Shown here: positions 16,813-25,172 of the stretch, in pieces
Numbering within the stretch: the first letter of the stretch is position 1
Layout: every line of letters starts with the position of its first letter
Origin: Clostridium thermarum
GTDB lineage: Bacteria > Bacillota > Clostridia > Clostridiales > Clostridiaceae
Reading direction: 5' to 3'
DNA length: 64,000 nt
Assembly: GCF_006351925.1 (NCBI RefSeq)
Contig: NZ_CP040924.1
Location: 3,291,001-3,355,000 of the forward strand
Translations under genes and position numbers: made by a program
Notes under the pieces: generated by a model
Databases searched by the model: none
What the model saw: the letters and a program-made list of their open reading frames with translations, nothing else
What the model was told of the DNA's origin: nothing

Positions 16813-17715
16813 CTACTTCTGTGCAACTAAGGCTGCCAGTGCTATGGAGTAGGTCTTGGTTTCAAAGCTGTCTGCCCTTGATGTCAATATTACCGGTGCT
16901 GAGGTTCCCACTAAAATTCCGCCGTTTCTTGATTCTGAAGTATAGGTAAGGGTCTTGTACATTACATTGGCTGCATCGATATTAGGAAGCAACAATATAT
17001 CTGCCTTTCCCGCTACCGGTCCCCCTACCTTTTTATGCTTGGCTGCTTCCTCTGAAATAGCGTTGTCTAAAGCTAAAGGTCCATCAACGATGCAGCCCTT
17101 TATTTGACCTCTATCGTTCATCTTTGAAAGTATAGAGGCATCTATAGTGGCAGGCATGTCGGGATTTACAACCTCAACGGCGCATACAGGAGCTACCTTT
17201 GGCGTATCTATGCCAACGGCATGCGCCACTTCTACTGCGTTATTCAGTATATCTATTTTAGCCTTCAAGTCCGGATACATGTTAAATGCAGCATCTGTTA
17301 AGAATATTAATCTGTCAAAACCCTTTATTTCAAAAACTGCCACATGAGACATGAGTCTTCCTGTTCTTAAGCCAACTTCCTTGTTCAACACTGCTCTTAA
17401 AAAGTTTGCAGTATCTACTAGTCCTTTCATTACCATGTTTGCTTGGCCCTTTGAAACAAGCTCCACAGCTTTTAAGGCTGCCTTTATGTCGTTAGGTTCA
17501 TGGAGTATTTCAAACTTTGTCAAATCCATTCCTATTTTATCCGCAACTTTCTTAATGGCACTTTCATCTCCAACCAGTATTGCCTCTGCTATACCTTGTT
17601 CCTGGGCAGCTTTTACCGCTTCCAGTACAGGCTCATCCTGAGCAACTGCTACTGCTACTTTCTTGATTTGTCCACTTTTTACCTTTGCCAGTAAGTCATC
17701 AAAATTTTTTACCAT
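16813..17715 (-). CDS. ptb: phosphate butyryltransferase
   Basis: Converts butyryl-CoA (or a branched acyl-CoA) and phosphate to acyl-phosphate and CoA. 300 aa, usual length; family features include AVAVAQDEPVLEAVKAA at the start, VMKGLVDTANFLRAVLN, LMSHVAVFE, and the C-terminal VGTSAPVILTSRADS. It is the first gene of the ptb-buk-ATPase-oxidoreductase run. An AGGAGGAAT site precedes the ATG. The 220-base gap upstream carries an 11-bp inverted repeat (17817-17847) and no clear vegetative promoter. Confidence 0.96.
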   Translation of the reverse strand: MVKNFDDLLAKVKSGQIKKVAVAVAQDEPVLEAVKAAQEQGIAEAILVGDESAIKKVADKIGMDLTKFEILHEPNDIKAALKAVELVSKGQANMVMKGLVDTANFLRAVLNKEVGLRTGRLMSHVAVFEIKGFDRLIFLTDAAFNMYPDLKAKIDILNNAVEVAHAVGIDTPKVAPVCAVEVVNPDMPATIDASILSKMNDRGQIKGCIVDGPLALDNAISEEAAKHKKVGGPVAGKADILLLPNIDAANVMYKTLTYTSESRNGGILVGTSAPVILTSRADSFETKTYSIALAALVAQK

Positions 17716-17816
17716 TCGCCATTCCTCCTACCATGAAATGAATTTTCTTATATACAAATATAAAACTCGACGGATTGTTAAGTTTTCTACAATGTTGCCT
17801 AAAAAATATATTGAAC

Positions 17817-17847
17817 CGGTAGGTTTATTTTGATTATAAACCTACCG
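17817..17847. promoter_or_regulatory. 11-bp inverted repeat between the FAD-dehydrogenase and ptb
   Basis: CGGTAGGTTTA pairs with TAAACCTACCG around nine bases. On the minus strand it is followed by a short A/T stretch with six T residues, so it may terminate the upstream gene; it may equally be an operator or mRNA leader element for ptb. The sequence does not decide. Confidence 0.4.
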
Positions 17848-17936
17848 AACTTCAATAAACTTCGATAATCATCGTAGAAACCGCTTTGATTATATTTTAA
17901 CAAATAAACTATATAAATGTAAATTTTTCAGAATAA

Positions 17937-19538
17937 TCAGATTTGATTGTTGTAAGTTTTTACTATTTCTTCTGCTACTCTAAGGCCATCAACCGCAGCG
18001 GATATTATACCTCCTGCATAGCCGGCTCCCTCTCCAACGGGATAAAGCCCTTGGGTAGATATACTCTGGAGGTTCTCCTTTCTATCAATCCTGACTGGGG
18101 CAGAAGTTCTGGTTTCTATACCAGTGAGTACCGCATCCTCCATGGCAAAACCCTTAATCTTCTTATCAAATTCAACTAATCCGATCTTTAACATATCTAT
18201 AACGTAATTAGGAAGGCATTTCTCCAGTTTCACAAAGTTCCATCCCGGCTTATAGGATGGGGTAACCTTGCCTATAGCCGTACTGTTTTTATCCTTTAGA
18301 AAATCTCCTACCAATTGAACAGGTGCTTCATAATTACCGCCCCCAACACTATAGGCCAGTTCCTCATAATGCCTCTGAAACTCCATTCCCCGTAGGGGAG
18401 ATGTACCTTGAAAGTCCTCCGGTGATACAGAAACCACCAGAGCGGAATTGGCATTCTCCTTATCTCTCTTATAATAGCTCATACCATTAGTCACCAGTCT
18501 ATTGTATTCAGAAGCCGCAGCTACAACAGCTCCACCGGGACACATGCAAAAACTGTATACAGACCTCTTTAATGGCTCATGTGTATAAGCCACTCTGTAA
18601 TCTGCAGCTCTGAGTCTCGGATGATTGGCATACTTTCCATACTGGGCTTCATCAATAAACTTCTGTGGGTGTTCTACTCTTACGCCTATAGAAAAAGGTT
18701 TAGGTGATAAAAATACTTCTCTGTTATAGAGCATTTCGTAGGTATCTCTGGAGCTGTGTCCAATGGCTAAAAGAAGAAGCTCACAGGGTATTTCGTTGCC
18801 ATTTACCTTGACGGCCACTATCTTTCTGTTTTGGATGATAATGTCCTCTAACCTGCTGTTAAAGTGCACCTCTCCCCCTTTAGCAATAATCTCCTGCCTT
18901 ATGTTTTTTACAACATCCTTCAGTATATCTGTACCAACATGCGGCTTTCCGCTATAAATTATCTCTTCCGGGGCACCGGCTTTAACCAGTTCAGCCAATA
19001 CAAAATCACATCGTTTATCTTTAATTCTGGTAGTAAGCTTACCATCTGAAAAAGTACCGGCTCCTCCTTCCCCAAACTGGACATTGGATTCGCCCTTTAA
19101 TTCTCCGGTGTTCCAAAAATGCTCCACAATTTTAGTTCTTGAGTCCACGTCTTCTCCACGCTCAAAAATAATGGGCCTATATCCCTTACGCGCTAAAAGG
19201 AGACCTGCAAATAAACCTGCAGGTCCCATTCCAACTATTACCGGTCTATGGGACAACTTTTGATTTCCCGGAGTGATTTCTTCACTTTGTGTTTCTTTCT
19301 CTAGACTTATATCCTTGTCCTTGGCTCTTTTAACTACCTTTTCCTCATTTGTACAACTGAGCTCAACAGAATAGTTGAACTTAATGTTATCTTTTTTTCT
19401 GGCATCTATAGACTCCCTTATTATTCTGAAAGCACTTATGCTGTCCTTTGAGATATTTAGCTTTTTTGCAGTTTTATCTTTCAATAAGTGTAAGTCCTCA
19501 TCAATACTTAGTACTATATTGTTTATTCTTACAGCCAT
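17937..19538 (-). CDS. FAD-dependent dehydrogenase (COG2509-like)
   Basis: 533-aa flavoprotein. A small N-terminal domain (1-80) precedes the dinucleotide-binding motif VGMGPAGLFAGLLLARKGYR near 102-121; QFGEGGAGTFSDGKLTTR and the C-terminal GEGAGYAGGIISAAVDG are family hallmarks. Substrate and partner are unknown. The ATG has a GGAGGAA site. It lies 32 bases after cdaR and may be co-transcribed with it. Conserved in many Firmicutes as a housekeeping gene of undefined function. Confidence 0.88.
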   Translation of the reverse strand: MAVRINNIVLSIDEDLHLLKDKTAKKLNISKDSISAFRIIRESIDARKKDNIKFNYSVELSCTNEEKVVKRAKDKDISLEKETQSEEITPGNQKLSHRPVIVGMGPAGLFAGLLLARKGYRPIIFERGEDVDSRTKIVEHFWNTGELKGESNVQFGEGGAGTFSDGKLTTRIKDKRCDFVLAELVKAGAPEEIIYSGKPHVGTDILKDVVKNIRQEIIAKGGEVHFNSRLEDIIIQNRKIVAVKVNGNEIPCELLLLAIGHSSRDTYEMLYNREVFLSPKPFSIGVRVEHPQKFIDEAQYGKYANHPRLRAADYRVAYTHEPLKRSVYSFCMCPGGAVVAAASEYNRLVTNGMSYYKRDKENANSALVVSVSPEDFQGTSPLRGMEFQRHYEELAYSVGGGNYEAPVQLVGDFLKDKNSTAIGKVTPSYKPGWNFVKLEKCLPNYVIDMLKIGLVEFDKKIKGFAMEDAVLTGIETRTSAPVRIDRKENLQSISTQGLYPVGEGAGYAGGIISAAVDGLRVAEEIVKTYNNQI

Positions 19539-19570
19539 GTCTTTCCTCCATCTTATGTTTACCTAACACA

Positions 19571-20857
19571 TTACTCAACAGTAGTAGATGTTTCCTCTGA
19601 GCTATGGGTGGTGTTGGTTTCAGTTCCAGTATTATTTTCCAGCTCCGTCTCCTGCCGTTTCTTTTTAATAACTACATCAATATTATGTGGAGATGCGGAT
19701 TCTATCTTTACTCCGTCAGGTACCTTAATGCTGATAGGTACGCTGTGAGTTCCCTCCCCAAGATTACTCAAATCCACGGTACATTGTATGCTGGCCTCCG
19801 TTATGCGTTGCATCAAGGACTCAGCACCCATTAATACCAATGAAACACTATCAGTATCAGCAGTATACTCTAAATTATCCCCTAAATTTTCAAACTTAAT
19901 TTTTGGTGATAAATTCATTTGCTTAATATTATCAACATTGACTTTTACACTGATACTATTTTCACCCTTAACAGTAGTAAAACCATTTAGAATTAACTTC
20001 ACCTCAATTGTCTTATCCTCAGTAATTAGGGCTAGATCAATTGGTTCGGTATTAACTTCAGTTATACTTTCTAATACTTCATCCTCACCAGCAATATCTA
20101 TTGTAGCAGGAACAGCTTCTATACCTTCCAAAATCATTCCCGTTGCTATGTTTCCTATGGTTTCCACATTAATCTTTACTGTTTTCGTCCTTTTTACCGG
20201 TATGACCACATTAACAATCTGCGGACTTATTGTAACGTTCTTCACTACTCTTCCGGCTTCATCCATAGGCTGCAGCGGCAGGTTTAGCTCCTCATCTTTC
20301 TCAATATCCTCAAGAACGGTTTTTGCTTGTACATAAGAAACATTATTTACATACTGCTCTGCGCCACTTACATATACTACACTTGGATATAGTACCGGCG
20401 TAGAACTAATAAAGCCCGGTTTTGTGGTTACAGGTATATCTACCTTAACCGGTACACTTTTCTCTATTAAATTATCCAAGATGACATCCACCTTGAGACT
20501 TTCCTGGTCCATAATCACTATATCTGAGGGTAACCGTTCCACATATACTGGTACCCTGTTAATCCCCTTGGTAAGAATAGATTTTGATAAGTCAGCCTTA
20601 AGTAAAAACTTACTTGCTGTCAAAGCATTTACTTCCAGCATGGGCCCCTTTACCCTTAAAGTTACCTCAAACTTCTGACCGCTCAGCAAAGCAAGCTTTG
20701 ACTTGCCTAACACATCAATATTCTCCAGTTCTACAGGTACAATTATTCTTCCATCTCTTTCAGGATTTTCTGAGTTAGCTATATATAGCCAAAAGGCAAA
20801 TGAAGCAATGACACATATGATCCTTATGATGATTTGGTTATCCTTTTTCTTATCCAC
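19571..20857 (-). CDS. cdaR: YbbR-domain protein CdaR, regulator of CdaA
   Basis: 428 aa: one N-terminal membrane helix (IIIRIICVIASFAFWLYIA, residues 9-27), then an extracytoplasmic region of about four YbbR repeats (30-400) and a Thr/Glu-rich tail. In Firmicutes CdaR binds and tunes the diadenylate cyclase CdaA. It starts with GTG at 20857 after AGGTGA and overlaps the end of cdaA by 34 bases, so the two proteins are probably made in a coupled way. Confidence 0.93.
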   Translation of the reverse strand: MDKKKDNQIIIRIICVIASFAFWLYIANSENPERDGRIIVPVELENIDVLGKSKLALLSGQKFEVTLRVKGPMLEVNALTASKFLLKADLSKSILTKGINRVPVYVERLPSDIVIMDQESLKVDVILDNLIEKSVPVKVDIPVTTKPGFISSTPVLYPSVVYVSGAEQYVNNVSYVQAKTVLEDIEKDEELNLPLQPMDEAGRVVKNVTISPQIVNVVIPVKRTKTVKINVETIGNIATGMILEGIEAVPATIDIAGEDEVLESITEVNTEPIDLALITEDKTIEVKLILNGFTTVKGENSISVKVNVDNIKQMNLSPKIKFENLGDNLEYTADTDSVSLVLMGAESLMQRITEASIQCTVDLSNLGEGTHSVPISIKVPDGVKIESASPHNIDVVIKKKRQETELENNTGTETNTTHSSEETSTTVE

Positions 20858-21681
20858 TGCTTCACCTTCTCTCCTATAGTTATGTTTCTATTGCTCTGTC
20901 TTCTTTTCATAATTCTGATAAGAATATCCTTTAATCTATCCTTATCGTAATTTCTTGTAAGTTTTCCGTTTACCGACAACGATATTGTGCCGGTTTCTTC
21001 TGAAACTATTACCACAAGGGCATCTGAGATTTCCGTAAGCCCCATGGCAGCCCTATGTCTGGTTCCTAATTTCTTATTTATATCAGTGTTGGCTGTCAGC
21101 GGTAATACACAACCGGAAGCCAATATTCTATCATTTCTAATAATTGTTGCCCCATCATGTAAAGGCGTATTAACAACAAATATATTTTCTAGAAGTGCAG
21201 CAGAAACAAGGGCGTCTATCTTTGTTCCTGAGGCAATAACATCGTTTAGCCCAGTTTTCTGTTCAATGGCAATTAAAGCACCGGTTTTCGATTTAGATAG
21301 ATTATCTACTGCAATTACTAGGTCTGTAATTACCTTGTCCATAACTTCATCGTCTTCCAAAAGTATATGTTTTTCAGTAAATGCAGTTCGCCCAAGATGC
21401 TCCAAAGCCCTTCTAATTTCCGGCTGAAAAATAATTACTATGGACAATACTCCGATGGTTATTGTCTTATTTAAAATTAAATTAAACATGGTAAGGTTCA
21501 GTAAATCACTTATAGGGATTAATATAACGATTAATAATATACCCTTTATTAGTTGTTCAGCTCTTGTCTCTTTTATTAGTGTATACCCCTTATAGAATAT
21601 GTATGATATCACAAGTATATCCAATACATCCCAAACACCCATGCCCTTTATGGTATAGACCAACATATCAAAAAATCTCAA
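20824..21681 (-). CDS. cdaA: diadenylate cyclase CdaA (c-di-AMP synthase)
   Basis: Joins two ATP into c-di-AMP. 285 aa with three N-terminal helices (about 15-33, 42-60, 65-88) and a DAC domain holding the active-site motifs DGA (176-178) and GTRHR (206-210). The start is TTG at 21681: GGGGTGA lies seven bases upstream and no better ATG exists. It is followed by cdaR, but glmM, its usual third partner, is 14 kb away here. A c-di-AMP riboswitch lies 1.5 kb upstream on the opposite strand. Confidence 0.96.
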   Translation of the reverse strand: MRFFDMLVYTIKGMGVWDVLDILVISYIFYKGYTLIKETRAEQLIKGILLIVILIPISDLLNLTMFNLILNKTITIGVLSIVIIFQPEIRRALEHLGRTAFTEKHILLEDDEVMDKVITDLVIAVDNLSKSKTGALIAIEQKTGLNDVIASGTKIDALVSAALLENIFVVNTPLHDGATIIRNDRILASGCVLPLTANTDINKKLGTRHRAAMGLTEISDALVVIVSEETGTISLSVNGKLTRNYDKDRLKDILIRIMKRRQSNRNITIGEKVKQWIRKRITKSS

Positions 21682-21912
21682 AACTCTGTCACCCCAAGCA
21701 TTATAATCTCATTTACAATTATACACCATTCTTCAACTTTAATGTACATAAAATGTAATTTAATAGTTTATTTTTTAGAACTTTAGCAAGAATGTCCCCT
21801 CAAGTTTAATCATAAAATATTATATAAATAAAATTTCTATGAGTAATTTATCATTATATGATAAAATATATCTGTACTATACGTATGTATAATTAAAGGG
21901 CGGTGAACATAC

Positions 21913-22941
21913 TTGAAAACTAAAAAGAAAAAAGTTAATAAAACGTTAGTATCTGTTATTATAACCATTTTAGTTGCTTTAATCCTGGGAGGAACATTTT
22001 TTGCTTCATATTACATTTCAATAGACAAGTCACTTAATAGCTATGAGAAAAATATGAGTCAAGCTATATCAAAAATAAATAGCCTAAACAGCAGTACAAG
22101 CCAGATGTTGAAGGATAATGTTATTGACTCTGAGGCTGTTACCCAGCTTTCTGATAACATACTAAAAGAGTTAGATACCATAAAAGAGTCAGTTGAGGCA
22201 GAAGTCCCAGGTGATCAATTTAAATTGATGCATGTGGATTTGCTTGAAGGAATAAAATTAAATAAATTGACGTATATGCAAGCCTTCAGTATCTTACGAA
22301 ATCCAAGCAGTAAAGACTTAAAGGATTCTTTCATGGACTTTGAAAAGTACCGTGATGATTGTGAAAGCTACTATACAAAAGTTTCTTTATCTGGAGTTTC
22401 CCCTTCTTTATTAAAAGAAGCTCAGGATTTCCTGGCTGCCTTTAAACTTTACACCGAGCAATTGATAGATACTCAACAAAAGGCAGATATGAAGACAAAG
22501 CAAATGTATGACTTTATTGATAAGCTAAACGAATCAGTAGATAAGTTTATCCCATTGAAAACAGACTTCTCTATTGAATTGAGAAAGGCTCGAGATAATT
22601 CATCAACCTATGATGAGGTTATTGCCTTTGCAACAGACTATCTTTCAAAAAACAGCCAGCTGCAAAATGCTATCTTAAGCACTACACCTCCGGATAACTG
22701 CAAGTCCTTGAGAGACAGCTTTGTGAAGCTAACTAAGGATTATGATGCCTACATCCAAAGCTTTATAGCAGCGGTAAATCTAGAGAAGGGTGAGGCTGAA
22801 CTTCAACCGGAAGAACCTCTCGCTGATGATAGATTAACAGAAATCTATTATGATGCAAACAATAGATTCTTAGGTATCCAGGACAAGTACGACAACTTCC
22901 TTAAACAATTTACTGACTTTAAAAGCACAAACATAAAGTAA
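21913..22941 (+). CDS. hypothetical membrane-anchored protein with helical extracellular domain
   Basis: 342 aa, one N-terminal membrane helix (residues 12-34, LVSVIITILVALILGG...) preceded by a lysine-rich cytoplasmic start, then a long alpha-helical region rich in K, D, S and Q, with heptad-like spacing (40-340). I recognise no domain. TTG at 21913 is the start: GGGCGGTGA ends seven bases before it. It is divergent from cdaA and has its own terminator. It may be an envelope or sensor-like protein; no function is claimed. Confidence 0.75.
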   Translation: MKTKKKKVNKTLVSVIITILVALILGGTFFASYYISIDKSLNSYEKNMSQAISKINSLNSSTSQMLKDNVIDSEAVTQLSDNILKELDTIKESVEAEVPGDQFKLMHVDLLEGIKLNKLTYMQAFSILRNPSSKDLKDSFMDFEKYRDDCESYYTKVSLSGVSPSLLKEAQDFLAAFKLYTEQLIDTQQKADMKTKQMYDFIDKLNESVDKFIPLKTDFSIELRKARDNSSTYDEVIAFATDYLSKNSQLQNAILSTTPPDNCKSLRDSFVKLTKDYDAYIQSFIAAVNLEKGEAELQPEEPLADDRLTEIYYDANNRFLGIQDKYDNFLKQFTDFKSTNIK

Positions 22942-22947
22942 GGAAAA

Positions 22948-22976
22948 AGAATCCGGTAGCTGCCGGATTCTTTTTG
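22948..22976 (+). terminator. terminator of the hypothetical membrane protein gene
   Basis: GAATCCGG (22949-22956) pairs with CCGGATTC (22963-22970), followed by TTTTTG. It stands seven bases after the stop codon. Confidence 0.85.
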
Positions 22977-23014
22977 TTCGTAATAGAAATAAAATGCGAA
23001 CCACTTTTTTAATT

Positions 23015-23076
23015 AGTAATGAGTGATGAGTAATGAGTAATTACTCATTTAGAAAATTGCGTTGTGACGCAATTTT
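23015..23076. repeat. heptamer repeat with palindrome and hairpin
   Basis: AGTAATG-like heptamers (23015-23040) end in the palindrome AATGAGTAATTACTCATT (23032-23049), followed by a hairpin AAAATTGCG/CGCAATTTT (23053-23076). A shorter relative lies at 6279-6360. Non-coding. Confidence 0.5.
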
Positions 23077-23140
23077 TATTTAATATGAATATTTTTCCCT
23101 CATTGGGGCATCATATCATTAGCCTAAATTTTAGAGGATT

Positions 23141-23240
23141 ATTATGCTTTAAAATGCGGAGGAACCAAATTTTGGGGTGAATCACCAGTTCGGTGTAGGT
23201 TACACCTTTTCCGAACCCGTCAGCTAACTTCGCAGGCAAA
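23141..23240 (+). promoter_or_regulatory. c-di-AMP riboswitch (ydaO-yuaA leader)
   Basis: Diagnostic segments appear in order: TGCGGAGGAACCAAA, TTTGGGGTGAATCACC, GTAGGTTACACC, CCGAACCCGTCAGCTAAC and TTCGCAGGCA. The order, spacing and invariant bases fit the ydaO aptamer, which in Firmicutes binds c-di-AMP and turns off genes for wall hydrolases and osmolyte or potassium uptake. It ends right at the AAAGGAGGT site of the downstream SleB-type hydrolase. The 5' P1 strand is weak, so the exact left edge is uncertain by about ten bases. Confidence 0.93.
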
Positions 23241-23252
23241 AGGAGGTATTAA

Positions 23253-23786
23253 ATGAATAAAAAATTAATAATAGGCTTTAGTTTTGTTTTGCTATTAGAA
23301 TTTTGGGGGCATACAAATACCGAGGCAGTTGTGTGTCGCACAAATGTAGATTCTGTCCTTAAGGCCAGCAAGGATGATGCCACTCAAGTATTTAACTATA
23401 AGAACAAAAAAATACTAATAAGCGATGATGACATTTATCTCATGGCTCAAGTAGTTTTCGCAGAAAGCAATGCAGAACCATATCAAGGAAAAGTTGCTGT
23501 GGCTTCTGTAATACTAAACAGACTGCTTCATCCTGAGTTTCCGAATACTGTAGAAGATGTAATAAAACAAAAGGGGGCTTTTTCCTGTGTTAAAAACGGG
23601 AAATTATCAGTAACTCCCACAGAGGAATGCTTTGATGCTGTATACGAAGCACTTAAGGGGAAAGACCCTACCGGTGCAGCTGTTTTCTTTTATAATCCCC
23701 GAATTGCTACTTCTAAGTGGATGATAAATGTCAAAAAGAGTAATGTAAAGCCTATTGGAAACCATATTTTCTTCGTAGTAAAGTAA
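23253..23786 (+). CDS. SleB-type cell-wall hydrolase
   Basis: 177 aa: signal peptide (MNKKLIIGFSFVLLLEFWG, to about residue 25), then a Hydrolase_2/SleB catalytic domain with DIYLMAQVVFAESNAEPYQG (catalytic Glu71) and VASVILNRLLHPEFPNTVED. SleB enzymes are lytic transglycosylases; the spore enzyme acts on cortex muramic-lactam. No peptidoglycan-binding domain is present, so it may act in vegetative growth or germination. It is directly controlled by the c-di-AMP riboswitch and an AAAGGAGGT site. Confidence 0.92.
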   Translation: MNKKLIIGFSFVLLLEFWGHTNTEAVVCRTNVDSVLKASKDDATQVFNYKNKKILISDDDIYLMAQVVFAESNAEPYQGKVAVASVILNRLLHPEFPNTVEDVIKQKGAFSCVKNGKLSVTPTEECFDAVYEALKGKDPTGAAVFFYNPRIATSKWMINVKKSNVKPIGNHIFFVVK

Positions 23787-23844
23787 TATTAACTGATATA
23801 AATTCAAATTTTTTATTTCTTAATAAATAATAAAAGGGATTTAT

Positions 23845-23940
23845 AAAAGGATACCCATGCATTTATTATGTTTTAGCTTGCGTAGGTATCCTTAAAATAT
23901 AAGTAAGCGACCATAAGATTTCTCATGGTCGCTTACTTAT
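23845..23940. terminator. tandem terminators between the SleB gene and the thioredoxin reductase gene
   Basis: First hairpin: AAGGATACC near 23847-23855 with GGTATCCTT at 23885-23893, long loop. Second: a perfect 16-bp stem ATAAGTAAGCGACCAT (23899-23914) with 23925-23940 and a 10-base loop. The two convergent genes probably each use one of them. Confidence 0.8.
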
Positions 23941-23961
23941 TACTATATTTCATCTAATTAA

Positions 23962-24822
23962 CTATCTCATGGAATCAACATACGAAACAGCACTGAGTGC
24001 TGCTATGAGCCCTTCTCCTGCTGCTTTTATATATTGATAGGGCTTACCTATACAATCACCTGCAGCAAAGCATCCCTTTAAGTTAGTCTTCATATTTCTG
24101 TCCACCTTAATATGTCCCTCTTCCATTTCAAGACCAGGAACCAACTGCCCCGGTGATATGCTGTCTTTTAAAATAAACACCCCATCTGTCTTCAATGTGC
24201 CGTTGGCCAATTCCAATACTGTAACTATATTTTCACCCTTTACTTCTACAGGCTTATCCTTTATCACTTCAATTTTATCGCTTAATTTATAATCTCCGTT
24301 ATACACGGGTATATAGTAGAGTTTTTGTGCTAACTCACTGACATAATTGGCCTCTTCTTCAGCTTCCTTATTATAGCCTATTACCGTTACCACCTTACCC
24401 TTGTATAGAGGAGCATCACAAGTAGCACAGTAACCAACTCCTCTACCGAGAAATTCTGCTTCACCTTTCAATGGCTTTGTGTACTCCATTCCTGTAGCCA
24501 GTATTACAGCCTTAGCTTCATACATTTTTTCATTAGCCATCAGTACAAAGTAGTCTCCCATGGCATAGATGGAATTAATTCTTTCAGTAGTTATTTCAAT
24601 ATCCATGGCCTCCATATGCCTTTGGAAGTTCTCCTTCAACTCTTGGCCGGTGATATTAGGAAATCCTAAGTAATTATTTATCTTTGGTGCCTTTATAAGC
24701 TTATTGCTTAAGTCACTGTAACCGAAAAGGATAATTTCTTTATTTCTGATTTTAGCATTAACGGCCGCAGATAATCCTGCAGGCCCACTTCCTACTATAG
24801 CTACATCATATCTTTTTCCCAA
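23962..24822 (-). CDS. thioredoxin reductase-like flavoprotein without a normal NADPH site
   Basis: 286 aa. FAD motif VGSGPAGLSAAVNAK (10-24), redox centre CATC (132-135), C-terminal GCFAAGDCIGKPYQYIKAAGEG. The usual NADPH motif is missing: where GGGDSAxEEA and HRR are expected it has VIGYNKEAEEEA (148-159) and no arginine pair. Ferredoxin-dependent flavin thioredoxin reductases known from clostridia look like this, so the electron donor may be ferredoxin. TTG start at 24822 with AGAGGTG upstream; 12 bases after trxA. Confidence 0.9.
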   Translation of the reverse strand: MGKRYDVAIVGSGPAGLSAAVNAKIRNKEIILFGYSDLSNKLIKAPKINNYLGFPNITGQELKENFQRHMEAMDIEITTERINSIYAMGDYFVLMANEKMYEAKAVILATGMEYTKPLKGEAEFLGRGVGYCATCDAPLYKGKVVTVIGYNKEAEEEANYVSELAQKLYYIPVYNGDYKLSDKIEVIKDKPVEVKGENIVTVLELANGTLKTDGVFILKDSISPGQLVPGLEMEEGHIKVDRNMKTNLKGCFAAGDCIGKPYQYIKAAGEGLIAALSAVSYVDSMR

Positions 24823-24834
24823 GGCCGCACCTCT

Positions 24835-25149
24835 TTAAACATATTTTTCAAGTAGGGTTTTTAGTTCCTGCTTTGGTCTGAAACCAATAAGAGTTTCTGC
24901 CACAGTCCCATTTTTAAATATAAGTATAGTTGGTATGCTTGCTATTCTGTATTTATTTGTTACTGTTGGATTCTCATCAACATTAACTTTTGCAAATTTA
25001 ATTTTATCGCCTAACTCATTGTTAAGTTCTTCGAAAATTGGTGCAAGCATTTTGCAGGGTCCGCACCAGGCTGCCCAAAAGTCTATTACTGCCACTCCTT
25101 GATAATTTTCAACTTCTTCTATAAAAGTGCTGTCTCCAATTTGTCTCAT
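24835..25149 (-). CDS. trxA: thioredoxin
   Basis: 104-aa cytoplasmic disulfide reductant with the active site WCGPC (C29, C32), cis-proline in SIPTILIF (about residue 73-76), and normal length. A GGAGGG site precedes the ATG. The reductase gene follows at once, so both would be made together. The promoter at 25196-25225 has consensus hexamers, with a small inverted repeat near the transcription start. Confidence 0.96.
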   Translation of the reverse strand: MRQIGDSTFIEEVENYQGVAVIDFWAAWCGPCKMLAPIFEELNNELGDKIKFAKVNVDENPTVTNKYRIASIPTILIFKNGTVAETLIGFRPKQELKTLLEKYV

Positions 25150-25172
25150 TGTTATCCCTCCAATATAATTTG

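Noticed and set aside
17716..17936. Sigma-54 type promoter before ptb
   Set aside because: A GG...GC-like match exists but the spacing and bases do not fit the -24/-12 consensus.
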